Of a stretch of DNA of 64,000 nt, positions 51,211-59,864 are shown piece after piece. The DNA is from Rhodoferax bucti. GTDB taxonomy: Bacteria > Pseudomonadota > Gammaproteobacteria > Burkholderiales > Burkholderiaceae_C. Where the stretch lies: positions 678,347 through 742,346 of the forward strand of contig NZ_VAHD01000003.1 in NCBI RefSeq assembly GCF_005876985.1, written 5' to 3'. A program made the translations under genes and the position numbers. Position 1 is the first letter of the stretch. Every line of letters starts with the position of its first letter. The notes beneath the pieces were generated by a model. It saw only the letters and a list, made by a program, of their open reading frames with translations, searched no databases and was not told the origin of the DNA.

Positions 51211-51239
51211 GCTGGTCTATGTGCTTTGCAGCGCGAAGA

Positions 51240-52655
51240 TTACAGGCTGTAGTACATGTCGAATTCGACAGGGTGCACCGACATGCGGTAGCGGGTCACT
51301 TCTTGCATCTTCAAGTCGATGTAGGCATCGATCATGGAGTCAGTGAACACACCACCCTTGGTCAGGAACGCGCGGTCCTTGTCCAAGGCTTCCAAGGCTT
51401 GATCCAAGCTGTGGCACACGGTTGGCACCTTTGCATCTTCCTCGGGAGGCAGATGGTAGAGGTCCTTGGTAGCAGCTTCGCCGGGATGGATCTTGTTTTC
51501 CACGCCGTCCAGACCTGCCATCAACAAGGCTGCAAAGCCGAGGTAAGGGTTCATCAATGGATCGGGGAAACGGGCTTCCACGCGACGGCCCTTGGGGTTT
51601 GCCACAAAAGGAATGCGGATGGAAGCGGAACGGTTCTTGGCGGAGTACGCCAACTTGACCGGAGCTTCGAAGTGAGGAACCAAGCGCTTGTAGCTGTTGG
51701 TGCCGGGGTTGGTGATAGCGTTCAAAGCACGTGCGTGCTTGATGATGCCGCCGATGTAGTACAGCGCGAAGTCAGACAGACCGGCATAGCCGTCACCAGC
51801 GAACAAGTTCTTGCCGTCTTTCCACACGGACTGGTGCACGTGCATGCCGGAGCCGTTGTCGCCGTGGTAAGGCTTAGGCATGAAAGTCGCGGTCTTGCCG
51901 TACGCATTGGCCACGTTGTGGATCACGTACTTTTGCAACATGGTCCAGTCAGCGCGCTCCACCAGGGTGGAGAAGCGGGTGCCGATTTCGTTCTGGCCAG
52001 CGCCCGCCACTTCGTGGTGGAACACTTCAACCGGGATGCCCAAGGATTCGAGAATCAGGGACATTTCAGCGCGCATGTCTTGCGTGCTGTCGACAGGAGG
52101 AACGGGGAAGTAGCCACCCTTGACGGTGGGACGGTGACCGCGGTTGCCACCTTCGAGCTTGGTGCCGGTGTTCCAGGGGGCTTCGTACTCTTCGATTTCG
52201 TAGAAGGTGTTCTGGGGGTCGGTGCTCCAACGGATGCCGTCGAACAAGAAGAACTCTGGCTCGGGACCGAAGTAAGCGGTGTCGCCCATGCCGGAAGCCT
52301 TCAGGTAGGCTTCAGCGCGCTTGGCGATGGAACGTGGATCGCGGTCGTAGGACTTGCCGTCGGCAGGCTCCACCACGTCGCAGTTCATGATCAGGGTGGT
52401 TTCTTCGAAGAAGGGGTCGATGTTGGCCGTGTTGGGATCGGGCATCAACAACATGTCAGACGCTTCAATACCCTTCCAGCCGGCGATAGAAGAACCGTCG
52501 AATGCGTGGCCGGAGGTGAACTTGTCTTCGTCGAAGTGGGACACAGGCACAGTGGTGTGCTGCTGTTTGCCGCGGGTGTCGGTGAAACGGAAGTCAACAA
52601 ACTTGACTTCGTTTTCTTTCACCAATTTCATTACGTCAGCGACGGTCTTTGCCAT
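51240..52655 (-). CDS. glnA: Glutamine synthetase, type I
   Basis: A 471-residue GSI enzyme that makes glutamine from glutamate and ammonia. Beta-grasp N-terminal domain, then catalytic domain; the adenylylation tyrosine is in D-L-Y-H-L-P-P-E-E (about residue 399). [11 protein letters not shown] and [12 protein letters not shown] are characteristic. ATG at 52655 with an AGGAG site 7 bases upstream. Controlled by a sigma-54 promoter and NtrC sites. Confidence 0.97.
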   Translation of the reverse strand: MAKTVADVMKLVKENEVKFVDFRFTDTRGKQQHTTVPVSHFDEDKFTSGHAFDGSSIAGWKGIEASDMLLMPDPNTANIDPFFEETTLIMNCDVVEPADGKSYDRDPRSIAKRAEAYLKASGMGDTAYFGPEPEFFLFDGIRWSTDPQNTFYEIEEYEAPWNTGTKLEGGNRGHRPTVKGGYFPVPPVDSTQDMRAEMSLILESLGIPVEVFHHEVAGAGQNEIGTRFSTLVERADWTMLQKYVIHNVANAYGKTATFMPKPYHGDNGSGMHVHQSVWKDGKNLFAGDGYAGLSDFALYYIGGIIKHARALNAITNPGTNSYKRLVPHFEAPVKLAYSAKNRSASIRIPFVANPKGRRVEARFPDPLMNPYLGFAALLMAGLDGVENKIHPGEAATKDLYHLPPEEDAKVPTVCHSLDQALEALDKDRAFLTKGGVFTDSMIDAYIDLKMQEVTRYRMSVHPVEFDMYYSL

Positions 52656-52702
52656 CAAATACTCCTGTTGCACGGTTGTAAAAAAGATTGCCCGGCACTT
52701 AA

Positions 52703-52718
52703 TGCAGCTTTTATGCCA
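52703..52718 (-). promoter_or_regulatory. Sigma-54 promoter (-24/-12) of glnA
   Basis: Minus strand reads TGGCATAAAAGCTGCA: GG at -24 and GC at -12 with the required 10-base interval. About 50 bp before the glnA start. It differs from the TGGCAC/TTGCA consensus at two or three positions. Confidence 0.8.
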
Positions 52719-52777
52719 AAGCGTGCACCAAACTCAAATTGGCAAACCGCTCTATTTTGCCTCCAGAAAGTGCTTTC

Positions 52778-52827
52778 AGGGACCCGGCAAGCCACAAAGA
52801 AACTCGTTTGTGGCTTGCCGGGTCCCT
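52778..52827. other. 21-bp perfect hairpin between glnA promoter and NtrC sites
   Basis: Arm AGGGACCCGGCAAGCCACAAA (21 bases; 52778-52798), loop GAAACTCG, then its exact complement (52807-52827). There is no T-run on either side. It lies just past the stop of the cinA-like gene and upstream of glnA; it may be an unconventional terminator of the cinA operon or a DNA element in the enhancer-promoter interval. Confidence 0.85.
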
Positions 52828-52830
52828 ATG

Positions 52831-52874
52831 TGCACACCATTGGTGCAAACTCGATGATGCACCAATAGCGTGCA
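52831..52874. promoter_or_regulatory. Two NtrC-binding sites (enhancer) for glnA
   Basis: Site 1, 52831-52847: TGCACACCATTGGTGCA. Site 2, 52858-52874: TGCACCAATAGCGTGCA. Both are 17-bp dyads with the TGCAC and GTGCA ends of the NtrC consensus. Their centres are 27 bp apart and lie 120-160 bp upstream of the -24 element, the usual enhancer range. Confidence 0.85.
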
Positions 52875-52877
52875 AAT

Positions 52878-53687
52878 TCAATTGCGCACCAATTCGGGGC
52901 CTAGCGGCATGTTCAGGGCTTGGAGCCCTTCCCGCAGGGCCGCGAACGCTACGGGCACCACGTCCGGGTGGCCTTTCACACCCAACTCAATATGGCGGCC
53001 GTATTCCGGGTGGTCCACACTGGGCAAGCTGAACACTTTGACCGGATGCTGTGCCTCGAGGGACTCCATTAAAGGCGTCAACAAAGACTCCATGGCGCCA
53101 AACACAATCACGGATTGCTCACGCCAGCCCCCCTGCTGAAACCACCCACGGCAATGGGTGTCGAGCACCCACTCCACCATCGGCCAGGCCATCACCGGAA
53201 AACCCGGCACAAAATGCACCGTGCCTTCACCTGTACCGGGGTGGCTGAAACCGGGAATTTTGTTGTACGGGTTCGGAATGACGGATGCACCTTCGGGGAA
53301 CATGCCCATCTGGTAGCGGTGCACATTGTCGGGGCGCTCGGGCTCGAAGGGCTGGCCCTGCTCCCGGGCCACATCCTGCATGCGCTCCAGAATCAGTGCG
53401 CGGGCGGCGTCGCTCAACTGCAAAGGTTTACCCAGCGCCCGGGCGGCACATTGGCGGGTATGGTCATCCGGCGTGGCGCCGATGCCACCGAAAGAAAACA
53501 CGGTGTCACCCGAGGCAAAAGCAGCAGCAAGTGTGGCGGTGATGCGCTCCGGGTCGTCCCCCACGTAATGCGCGTAAGCCAAGGGCAGCCCGCGTGCGCC
53601 CAGCAGCTCGATAGCTTTGGCCAGATGCTTGTCGGCCCGCTTGCCGGACAAAATTTCGTCTCCGATGATGATGACGCCAAATTTCAT
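52878..53687 (-). CDS. CinA N-terminal/molybdopterin-binding-like protein
   Basis: A 269-residue protein of the MoCF_biosynth/CinA-N family: I-I-I-G-D-E-I-L-S-G-K-R-A-D-K-H, F-S-F-G-G-I-G-A-T-P-D-D-H-T (MoCF motif) and P-G-F-P at about residue 165. The C-terminal nicotinamide-deamidase domain of full CinA is missing. It overlaps the EI24 gene by four bases and is the last gene before the glnA regulatory region. Confidence 0.85.
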   Translation of the reverse strand: MKFGVIIIGDEILSGKRADKHLAKAIELLGARGLPLAYAHYVGDDPERITATLAAAFASGDTVFSFGGIGATPDDHTRQCAARALGKPLQLSDAARALILERMQDVAREQGQPFEPERPDNVHRYQMGMFPEGASVIPNPYNKIPGFSHPGTGEGTVHFVPGFPVMAWPMVEWVLDTHCRGWFQQGGWREQSVIVFGAMESLLTPLMESLEAQHPVKVFSLPSVDHPEYGRHIELGVKGHPDVVPVAFAALREGLQALNMPLGPELVRN

Positions 53688-54541
53688 AAAAGCTCCACAT
53701 CCACAACCTGAAGAATCTCGGTGGGTACCTCGTCGCTCGCACGAGCACGCTCAGCCCGCAAGCCTTGCAACGCGCTCAGTCCGAAATGGGTGAACCACAA
53801 GGAGGCAAAGGCAAAAATCAGGGTGTACAACCAGATGGACACCGGCACCAGCACCGGCGCCAGTGCGACCGCTGTAAAACCCAGTGACCAGATCAGACTC
53901 GGCGCCGCGCCTAGGTAGCCGGTGAACACGCCCATGCCCAGCAGCCACCAACGGTGGCGGGCAAAAATCTCGCGGCGCTCATCTGCACTGGCGTGGTCCG
54001 CCAAAGCGTCATAGGCAAATACCCGGTAAGTCAACCAGCCCCAAATCAGCGGCGGCAACACCAGCACCAGTGGCGGAATCAACCAGAAGGGCAAAGTCAC
54101 CACAATCGCCAGCAGCGCGGCCAGGGTAGACATCAGCGCCCAGCCCGCACTTTTCAACCATGAGCCACTGCCCGACTTCTCCAGCACTGGAAAGCGCCGC
54201 TTGGCGACCAGCTGCACCATTTGCGGCGCCATCATGGTGGCCACCACCAGCAGGCTGACCGACACCACTACCGGCGTCAACACCAAGATGACGATCAGCG
54301 GCACCAGCACCATTTTGAGTTTGCCAAAACCCACCGACTCCAGCCATGCCCACATGGCCTGCAGCCAGTCCTGCGACTCCAGCCCCCGCCCCACCCAGGC
54401 CAGCAGGCCGTCCATATAAAAATAGCCCAAGCCGGCGGTGATGCCGATCATCAGCACCAGCGGCATCAGGGACCACAGCACCACCCTAGGGTGCAGGCAG
54501 TACATCAATGAGCGCCAGAAGGCGTCCAGAACGGCGTTCAT
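53684..54541 (-). CDS. EI24/CysZ-family membrane protein
   Basis: A 285-residue protein with about five or six hydrophobic helices. The EI24 domain spans the middle (M-M-A-P-Q-M-V-Q-L-V-A-K-R-R-F-P; P-L-I-W-G-W-L-T-Y-R-V-F-A-Y-D-A-L). It is like CysZ, a sulfate-uptake helper, but the substrate here is unknown. In an operon with the pseudouridine synthase and cinA-like genes. Confidence 0.82.
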   Translation of the reverse strand: MNAVLDAFWRSLMYCLHPRVVLWSLMPLVLMIGITAGLGYFYMDGLLAWVGRGLESQDWLQAMWAWLESVGFGKLKMVLVPLIVILVLTPVVVSVSLLVVATMMAPQMVQLVAKRRFPVLEKSGSGSWLKSAGWALMSTLAALLAIVVTLPFWLIPPLVLVLPPLIWGWLTYRVFAYDALADHASADERREIFARHRWWLLGMGVFTGYLGAAPSLIWSLGFTAVALAPVLVPVSIWLYTLIFAFASLWFTHFGLSALQGLRAERARASDEVPTEILQVVDVELL

Positions 54542-54545
54542 CTGC

Positions 54546-55295
54546 TTACGCCTTGGCCTGCACGGCCGCGATTTCCGCCTCCGTCAGCCAGCGCCACTGG
54601 CCCGGCGCCAGGTCTGCAGGCAGCGACACACCGCCGATGCGGGAGCGGTGCAGGCCCTCGACCCGGTTGCTCACCGCTGCCACCATGCGCTTGACCTGGT
54701 GGTATTTGCCTTCTGTGAGCGTCAACCGCAGGTGAAACTCGCTCACGGCCTCACAGGCCGCAGCGCGCACCGGTTGGGGGTCGTCGTCGAGCACCACACC
54801 ACTGAGTAACTTGCTGACCTGCTTGTCATCCAGCGGGTGCTTCACCGTGACCTCGTACACCTTGGGTACATGGTGCTTGGGTGAGCTCATGCGGTGGATG
54901 AATTTGCCGTCGTCGGTCAGCAGCAGCATGCCCGTCGTGTCCTGGTCCAGCCGGCCCACGGCCTGCACGCCTTGCACCGCCGCTTTTTGCGGGCGCATGC
55001 GCAGCGGGCTGGGCAACAAGGTGTAGACGCTGGGGTAGGTAGACGGCTTTTGCGAGCACTCGGTGCCTGCCGGCTTGTGCAACATGAGGTACGCCCGCTC
55101 GGCATAAGGCCAATCGACGCCTTGCACCCGGAAGCGCAAACCTTCCGCTACAAATTCAGTAGCTGCTTGCACAATGGTGACGGGCGCTGGACCCTCATTG
55201 GGCATATAAACTTGCACTAGCCCCTGCTGAATCAGGCCGGCGCAGACCCGGCGGGTGCCGAAGCCTTGGGTGTAGAGTATTTCCTGTAACTGCAT
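54546..55295 (-). CDS. RsuA/RluB-type pseudouridine synthase
   Basis: A 249-residue RNA pseudouridine synthase: the S4-like start (M-Q-L-Q-E-I-L-Y-T-Q-G-F-G-T-R-R) and the catalytic block V-G-R-L-D-Q-D-T-T-G-M-L-L-L-T-D-D-G with the catalytic Asp (about 120), then E-G-K-Y-H-Q-V-K-R-M. ATG at 55295. REP1 copy H is read in-frame between residues about 30-48 (Y-M-P-N-E-G-P-A-P-V-T-I-V-Q-A-A-T-E-F), just after the S4 motif. Which rRNA site is modified cannot be told. Confidence 0.88.
   Translation of the reverse strand: MQLQEILYTQGFGTRRVCAGLIQQGLVQVYMPNEGPAPVTIVQAATEFVAEGLRFRVQGVDWPYAERAYLMLHKPAGTECSQKPSTYPSVYTLLPSPLRMRPQKAAVQGVQAVGRLDQDTTGMLLLTDDGKFIHRMSSPKHHVPKVYEVTVKHPLDDKQVSKLLSGVVLDDDPQPVRAAACEAVSEFHLRLTLTEGKYHQVKRMVAAVSNRVEGLHRSRIGGVSLPADLAPGQWRWLTEAEIAAVQAKA
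55147..55210. repeat. REP1 copy H inside the pseudouridine synthase gene
   Basis: GCTACAAATTCAG, TAGCTGCTTGCACAATG, GTGACGGGCGCTGG, then TTGGGCATATAAAC. It is read in reverse by the gene, in a frame free of stops. Confidence 0.8.
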
Positions 55296-55359
55296 GGGCG
55301 TAGTATGGCAGTGACATCCGCTAGACTTGAAAGATTCGTTTCCAACGAGGACCTGTGCC

Positions 55360-56889
55360 ATGACCGATGATTTGGTGTTCAGCGACGAGCAAGAAACTGA
55401 GGTGCAACGCGATACCGTGGTGCCCTGGCAGGTCTTGATCGTGGATGACGAGCCTGCCGTGCATGAAGTCACCAAGCTGGTGATGTCCGACTTTGAAATG
55501 GACGGCCGGGGCCTGCAGTTCACCCACTGCTACAGCGCCGCCGAGGCGCGGACCGTGCTGGAGCAGCGGCAAGATATTGCGCTGATCCTGCTGGACGTGG
55601 TGATGGAGTCCGAGCACGCGGGGCTGGACTTGGCCAAACACATTCGCGATGAGCTGCGCAACCTCAATGTCCGCATCGTGCTGCGCACCGGGCAACCCGG
55701 TCAGGCACCGGAAGAGCAAGTCATCCGCGACTACGACATCAACGACTACAAAGAAAAAACCGACCTCACCCGGCGCAAGCTGATCACCGTGTTTTACGCA
55801 GGCTTGCGGGCCTATCGCGATTTGATGCGGATTGAGCATGCTCGCCAAGGCCTGGTGCGCTCCATCGAAGCGATCAGCGAAGTCTGCGACTCCAACAACC
55901 TGCGCAGCTTTGCCTCTGCCGTGCTCTCCCAGCTCAACTACCTGCTCGACCTGAATGGCGAAGGCCTGTGCGCCAGCCGCGTGAGTGCCTACACCGCCAA
56001 CATCGGCCATGGCCAATTGCGCGTGCTGGCAGCCACCAGCGCCTACTCCCAGCTCATGGTGGCCGACCAGGTAGCCAACCTGCCGCCGGCGGTGCAAGCC
56101 GCCATCAAGCGTTCCCTGGCCGAGAAAGCCAGCCACCATGGTGAGCGCTACTACGCGGGCTACTTTTGTACCAAGGCTGGAAGTGAAAGCCTGATTTATA
56201 TGGAGTTCCCAGAGGCCATCACCGAGCAGGCCCAGGAACTGCTGGAGCTGTTCTCCCGCAATGTGGCCATTACGTATGACAGCCTGCTGCTACGCGACGA
56301 GACGGAAAGCACCCAACGTGACACCATTTCGATCTTGGGTGGTGCGATCGAGCGACGCGACAGCGCCTCCTCCAAGCACCCCGAGCGGGTAGGCGATATC
56401 GCCGCCTTGCTCGCCCGCTTGGGCGGAGCCTCTGATGCTGAAGTGGAATTGATCCGGGTGGCGGCCACCATGCACGATGTGGGCAAAGCCTGTATTCCCG
56501 ACCAGATCCTGACCAAACCCGGCCCGCTGACCGATGACGAGTGGCGTGTGATGCGCACCCATGCCAGCGAAGGGCATACGCTCTTGTCGCAGTCCAGCAC
56601 CCGCATACATGCCTTGGGCGCCCAGATTGCCCAGGAACACCACGAGCGCTGGGATGGCAGCGGCTACCCTGCCGGCTTGGCCGGTGCGGCTATCAGCCTG
56701 CCAGGACGCATTTCCGCGATTGCGGACGTACTCGACTCTCTGGTGTGCGCCAGCTGCTACAAACCCGCCTGGGATCTGGACAAGGCGCTGGACTACATCC
56801 GCCAGGAATCCGGCAAGCACTTCGACCCGGCATTGGTAGAGCTGCTGCTGACCCACTTGGACGACGTGCGGCTCATTTACAAAAACTAG
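55360..56889 (+). CDS. DUF3369 response regulator with HD-GYP domain
   Basis: A 509-residue two-component output protein. Receiver domain (about 20-150; Asp in I-L-L-D-V-V-M-E), a DUF3369 GAF-like segment (about 175-320), and an HD-GYP phosphodiesterase domain (about 325-505) with M-H-D-V-G-K-A-C-I-P-D, R-T-H-A-S-E-G-H and E-H-H-E-R-W-D-G-S-G-Y-P. The catalytic residues are intact, so it probably degrades c-di-GMP. The cognate kinase is not in the window. The ATG at 55360 is chosen. Confidence 0.92.
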   Translation: MTDDLVFSDEQETEVQRDTVVPWQVLIVDDEPAVHEVTKLVMSDFEMDGRGLQFTHCYSAAEARTVLEQRQDIALILLDVVMESEHAGLDLAKHIRDELRNLNVRIVLRTGQPGQAPEEQVIRDYDINDYKEKTDLTRRKLITVFYAGLRAYRDLMRIEHARQGLVRSIEAISEVCDSNNLRSFASAVLSQLNYLLDLNGEGLCASRVSAYTANIGHGQLRVLAATSAYSQLMVADQVANLPPAVQAAIKRSLAEKASHHGERYYAGYFCTKAGSESLIYMEFPEAITEQAQELLELFSRNVAITYDSLLLRDETESTQRDTISILGGAIERRDSASSKHPERVGDIAALLARLGGASDAEVELIRVAATMHDVGKACIPDQILTKPGPLTDDEWRVMRTHASEGHTLLSQSSTRIHALGAQIAQEHHERWDGSGYPAGLAGAAISLPGRISAIADVLDSLVCASCYKPAWDLDKALDYIRQESGKHFDPALVELLLTHLDDVRLIYKN

Positions 56890-57020
56890 GCTCCAGACGC
56901 CCACGGCAACCTGGCGCCCCAACCCGCTTGGCATTGCCAGTAGTGGGAATGGCAAAAGCGGTTTAAACTTTTGCCATAACTAAAGGCCTCGCATGAAGGC
57001 CTCACATCCAGGGTGTTGCT

Positions 57021-57707
57021 ATGTTTTTTTCATTTCTTGGCGGGCTGCTGCTCGGCCTCGCCGCCTTCTATTGGCGCAGCCGCTATTTGCAACGCCAGCG
57101 TCGCAAAATTCCGGCGGTTTGGCCGCTAAAAGCACGCCCCTTGGTCAACAGCCGGGAGCGCAAAGTATGGCTGTGGCTCACCAAGGTCATGTTTGACCAC
57201 CAGGTTCTGGTCAAGTTGCCGGTCACCCGGTTTACCGTGCCTGTATCGCAAACAGAAGCCACCCACTGGTACAAATTGCTCAACGGGGTGTATTGCACCT
57301 TCACCATCTGCAGCCTGGACGGCAAAGTGATCGGGTGCGTAGACGTCCCGGGGCCCCACGGTTTGTCGCTGGGCAACCAAACGCTCAAGCACACGTTGCT
57401 GGACCAATGCAACATCCGCTACTGGGTGGTTGACCCGGACAATCTGCCGCACCTCACGCAGATTCGTACCGCCTTCCTCGGCGAACATGCCGCCATGATG
57501 GCCGAAAAGCCGCTCGACGGCCGCTTCCAGGACGTGCGCGAGCACCTGCAAGCTGCGGTGACCCGCAGACGGCAAAGCAAGTCCGCAGAAACCGCCTCCG
57601 GCTTTACACCCTTGGCTGGCGGCGACTTTCAGGAAAGCCGGTTGCCTTCCGGCTGGGAGCTGAACTCCTTTGTCAGCCCGCTGGACAGCCGGATGAACAA
57701 GCTGTGA
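57021..57707 (+). CDS. DUF2726 domain protein
   Basis: A 228-residue protein with a hydrophobic N-terminal anchor (about 1-18) and a DUF2726 domain (about 35-160: R-P-L-V-N-S-R-E-R-K-V-W-L-W-L-T; V-D-V-P-G-P-H-G-L-S). No assigned function; the domain is distantly nuclease-like. Followed by a strong terminator. Confidence 0.8.
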   Translation: MFFSFLGGLLLGLAAFYWRSRYLQRQRRKIPAVWPLKARPLVNSRERKVWLWLTKVMFDHQVLVKLPVTRFTVPVSQTEATHWYKLLNGVYCTFTICSLDGKVIGCVDVPGPHGLSLGNQTLKHTLLDQCNIRYWVVDPDNLPHLTQIRTAFLGEHAAMMAEKPLDGRFQDVREHLQAAVTRRRQSKSAETASGFTPLAGGDFQESRLPSGWELNSFVSPLDSRMNKL

Positions 57708-57713
57708 TCCACC

Positions 57714-57750
57714 CCATGCAAAAAGGGGCTCAAGGCCCCTTTTTGCATGG
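57714..57750. terminator. Bidirectional terminator
   Basis: CATGCAAAAAGGGGC and its complement with loop TCAAG between the convergent DUF2726 and aldolase genes. Confidence 0.9.
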
Positions 57751-57762
57751 TGCAGCGCCGGT

Positions 57763-58437
57763 TTACTTGGCGCCCAATTTCAAACTCGATTGAATATCGC
57801 TCTCGAACTGCTGAACCGCAGTTTGCGTCAGTGCATCCGTGCACCACGCTGCGAGACTCGCGGGTGGCAGCGTGACCGCCGCCGCGCCCACCGCCATCAA
57901 CTGGGCCAGCACTTCCGGGGTTTTGATGCTGGCAGCCAATAGCTGCGGCCCATGGGGCTGAACCGCCACACACGCCTCCATCAACGCCCAGACGTTGCGC
58001 CCGTCGTTGACCAAACGCCCCACATACGGAGCGACGTACTGCACACCTTTGTGCTGGGCCCACAACAACTGCACAGCGTTAGACAAGCCCGTGAGCAAAA
58101 TGCCCTGTTGCTCGGCCTGGACGGCGTCAATACAGGCCTCCCAGTTGGGGGCACAGGGCAGCTTGATCGTAAGTTGTACCTTGCGTGCTGCGGCGGCTGG
58201 CTGCAGCACCTTGAGCCATTCGCGGGCTTGCTGGGGATCGCTGTCGGGTAACTGCAGCATGAGCTCTGGCAGCCCTTGGTCCGCTACTGCGGAAATCAGC
58301 CCCAGATAGCTTTGCAGGGTCACCGGCAAACCGGCCTGAAATACCAGCGTCGGGTTAGTGGTCACACCTTGCACCGGTGGGCAGCCTGCTGGCAGGCTCC
58401 ATGTTTCAGTGCGCGCGGAATCGAGATAAATTTTCAA
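57763..58437 (-). CDS. Transaldolase / fructose-6-phosphate aldolase-like protein
   Basis: A 224-residue protein of the short FSA/TalC group. The start K-I-Y-L-D-S-A-R-T-E and V-T-T-N-P-T-L match, and the Schiff-base lysine lies in L-T-I-K-L-P-C (about residue 92). It starts with TTG at 58437. It is the third gene of the leftward arm of the sugar locus (ATPase-mutarotase-aldolase). It may cleave the phosphorylated sugar made by the PfkB kinase on the rightward arm. The true substrate is open. Confidence 0.78.
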   Translation of the reverse strand: MKIYLDSARTETWSLPAGCPPVQGVTTNPTLVFQAGLPVTLQSYLGLISAVADQGLPELMLQLPDSDPQQAREWLKVLQPAAAARKVQLTIKLPCAPNWEACIDAVQAEQQGILLTGLSNAVQLLWAQHKGVQYVAPYVGRLVNDGRNVWALMEACVAVQPHGPQLLAASIKTPEVLAQLMAVGAAAVTLPPASLAAWCTDALTQTAVQQFESDIQSSLKLGAK

Positions 58438-58479
58438 AATAGGTTCCCTCTTTGACGGGCTGCCTGCGCAGCCAAGCCC

Positions 58480-58917
58480 TCAAAGAATAACGCCTTTGCA
58501 AAACATGGCGTTGCCGTAGGCCGTCACTTCTCCGCTTTGCACAATGACGCTGGCGCCCTTGATCTTGTCGTAAAACGCGAAACGCTCCACGGCCTCAAAC
58601 CGGTTCGCAGCAACACCTTCTCGCTCCAGCAAAGCCACTACCGATGTTTGCGCAGCAGTTTTGTGGCCCTCGGGGCTGTGACACACCTGCATATAGGCGG
58701 CCGGGCACGCCACGTCTTCGGCCAAGGGAAACACCGACAGCACCGCTTGGCTCACCCGCTCCAAGCTGTGGCCGGGCAAACGCACCAGCGCCTTGCCTTT
58801 GCCCAGAAAATCGGCGGTGAAATTGGCATCCACCACAGCAACCCACTCGCCATGCCCCATGGCAGACAAGTGCATCAACAACTCGGGCGTCAACAGGGGG
58901 TCCAGACCTTTCAGCAT
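58480..58917 (-). CDS. RbsD/FucU-family sugar mutarotase
   Basis: A 145-residue protein. L-T-P-E-L-L-M-H-L-S-A-M-G-H-G-E-W-V-A-V-V-D-A-N-F matches the family, including the active H-G pair and D-A-N. It equilibrates sugar anomers after uptake. Its start overlaps the ATPase stop by seven bases. Confidence 0.88.
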   Translation of the reverse strand: MLKGLDPLLTPELLMHLSAMGHGEWVAVVDANFTADFLGKGKALVRLPGHSLERVSQAVLSVFPLAEDVACPAAYMQVCHSPEGHKTAAQTSVVALLEREGVAANRFEAVERFAFYDKIKGASVIVQSGEVTAYGNAMFCKGVIL

Positions 58918-59699
58918 GCGACGGCCTCCTCAGAACGCAAAGTCGCCGGATCAATGGCGCCGGTGATCAGGCCCACAATTTCTTCCGGATTGGTCTCCTT
59001 GGTCAAGCGACTGCAAATAATGCGCCCTTGGCGGAACACCCAAATCCGGTCCACCAGATCAAACACCTGGCGCAGGTTGTGGCTGATGATGATGAGCGGA
59101 ATGCCCTGCTTCTTCAGGCCCTTAACAATCTCTTCCACCCGGGCCGTCTCTGCCACACCCAATGCCGCGGTGGGCTCGTCCAGAATGATCAGCTTTTTGG
59201 CGAAACCGGCAGCCCGAGCAATCGCCACGCACTGGCGCTGGCCGCCGGACATGCCGCGCAGGCTTTCCGACATGTCTTGAATCTTCACCCCTGTGGTCGA
59301 CAGCATGGTGGCTGACTGTTCCCGCATGGCCTTGTGGTTGAGGACCGACAAAGGGCCGAGCGACAGGCGGGTGAGCTCGCGGCCCAGAAAGATGTTGGCC
59401 GGCACATCGAGGTCTTCGGCCAAGGCCAATGTTTGGTAAACGGTTTCAATCCCCTGATCCCGCGCATCCAGCGGTGAGCTGAAGTGCACGCTCTGACCGT
59501 CCAGCGTGATGTCGCCGGAATTAGGCTGCTCCACCCCGGTAATCAAACGCACAAACGTGCTTTTGCCGGCACCGTTGTCACCCACGATGGCGGCGTGCTC
59601 ACCGGGTAGCAGGCGGAAGTTTGCATCGGTCAGCGCTTTCACGCCGCCGTAGTGTTTGGTCAGATTCTTGATCTGCAGGACGGGCTGAGGAGTTGTCAT
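58911..59699 (-). CDS. Sugar ABC transporter ATP-binding protein (single domain)
   Basis: About 262 residues with Walker A (V-G-D-N-G-A-G-K-S-T), the L-R-G-M-S-G-G-Q-R-Q signature, Walker B (L-I-I-L-D-E-P-T-A-A-L-G) and H-loop (I-I-I-S-H-N). Typical CUT2 ATPases are duplicated and about 500 residues; this short single-domain form is like FrcA. ATG at 59699. It works with the permease and binding protein transcribed the other way. Confidence 0.9.
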   Translation of the reverse strand: MTTPQPVLQIKNLTKHYGGVKALTDANFRLLPGEHAAIVGDNGAGKSTFVRLITGVEQPNSGDITLDGQSVHFSSPLDARDQGIETVYQTLALAEDLDVPANIFLGRELTRLSLGPLSVLNHKAMREQSATMLSTTGVKIQDMSESLRGMSGGQRQCVAIARAAGFAKKLIILDEPTAALGVAETARVEEIVKGLKKQGIPLIIISHNLRQVFDLVDRIWVFRQGRIICSRLTKETNPEEIVGLITGAIDPATLRSEEAVAC

Positions 59700-59756
59700 G
59701 GTGGACTCATTTCGGGAAATTGGACGCAAGCATGCCAGAAAGATGACGTCGATCGT

Positions 59757-59785
59757 ATTAGTAAAACTACTAGATTTAATTAAAT
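59757..59785. promoter_or_regulatory. Palindromic control region of the divergent sugar locus
   Basis: TTAGTAAAACTACTAG (imperfect dyad) followed by ATTTAATTAAAT (perfect 12-bp palindrome at 59774-59785), within the 165-bp gap between the ATPase and binding-protein starts. Likely a repressor operator for both arms (ROK- or LacI-like by context). Confidence 0.5.
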
Positions 59786-59864
59786 GAAACTCTGCTGTAA
59801 TTCGTTCCCAGCACGCTACGGAATCCACCTCGGCTGCTAATTCAACCTACAACGGAGATAACGA

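Noticed and set aside
52721..52741. A third NtrC-like dyad near the -24 element
   Set aside because: Half-sites TGCACCA and TTGGCA are 4 bp too far apart for the 17-bp NtrC consensus.
51195..52868. 557-codon frame antisense to glnA
   Set aside because: glnA is unmistakable; the frame only mirrors it.
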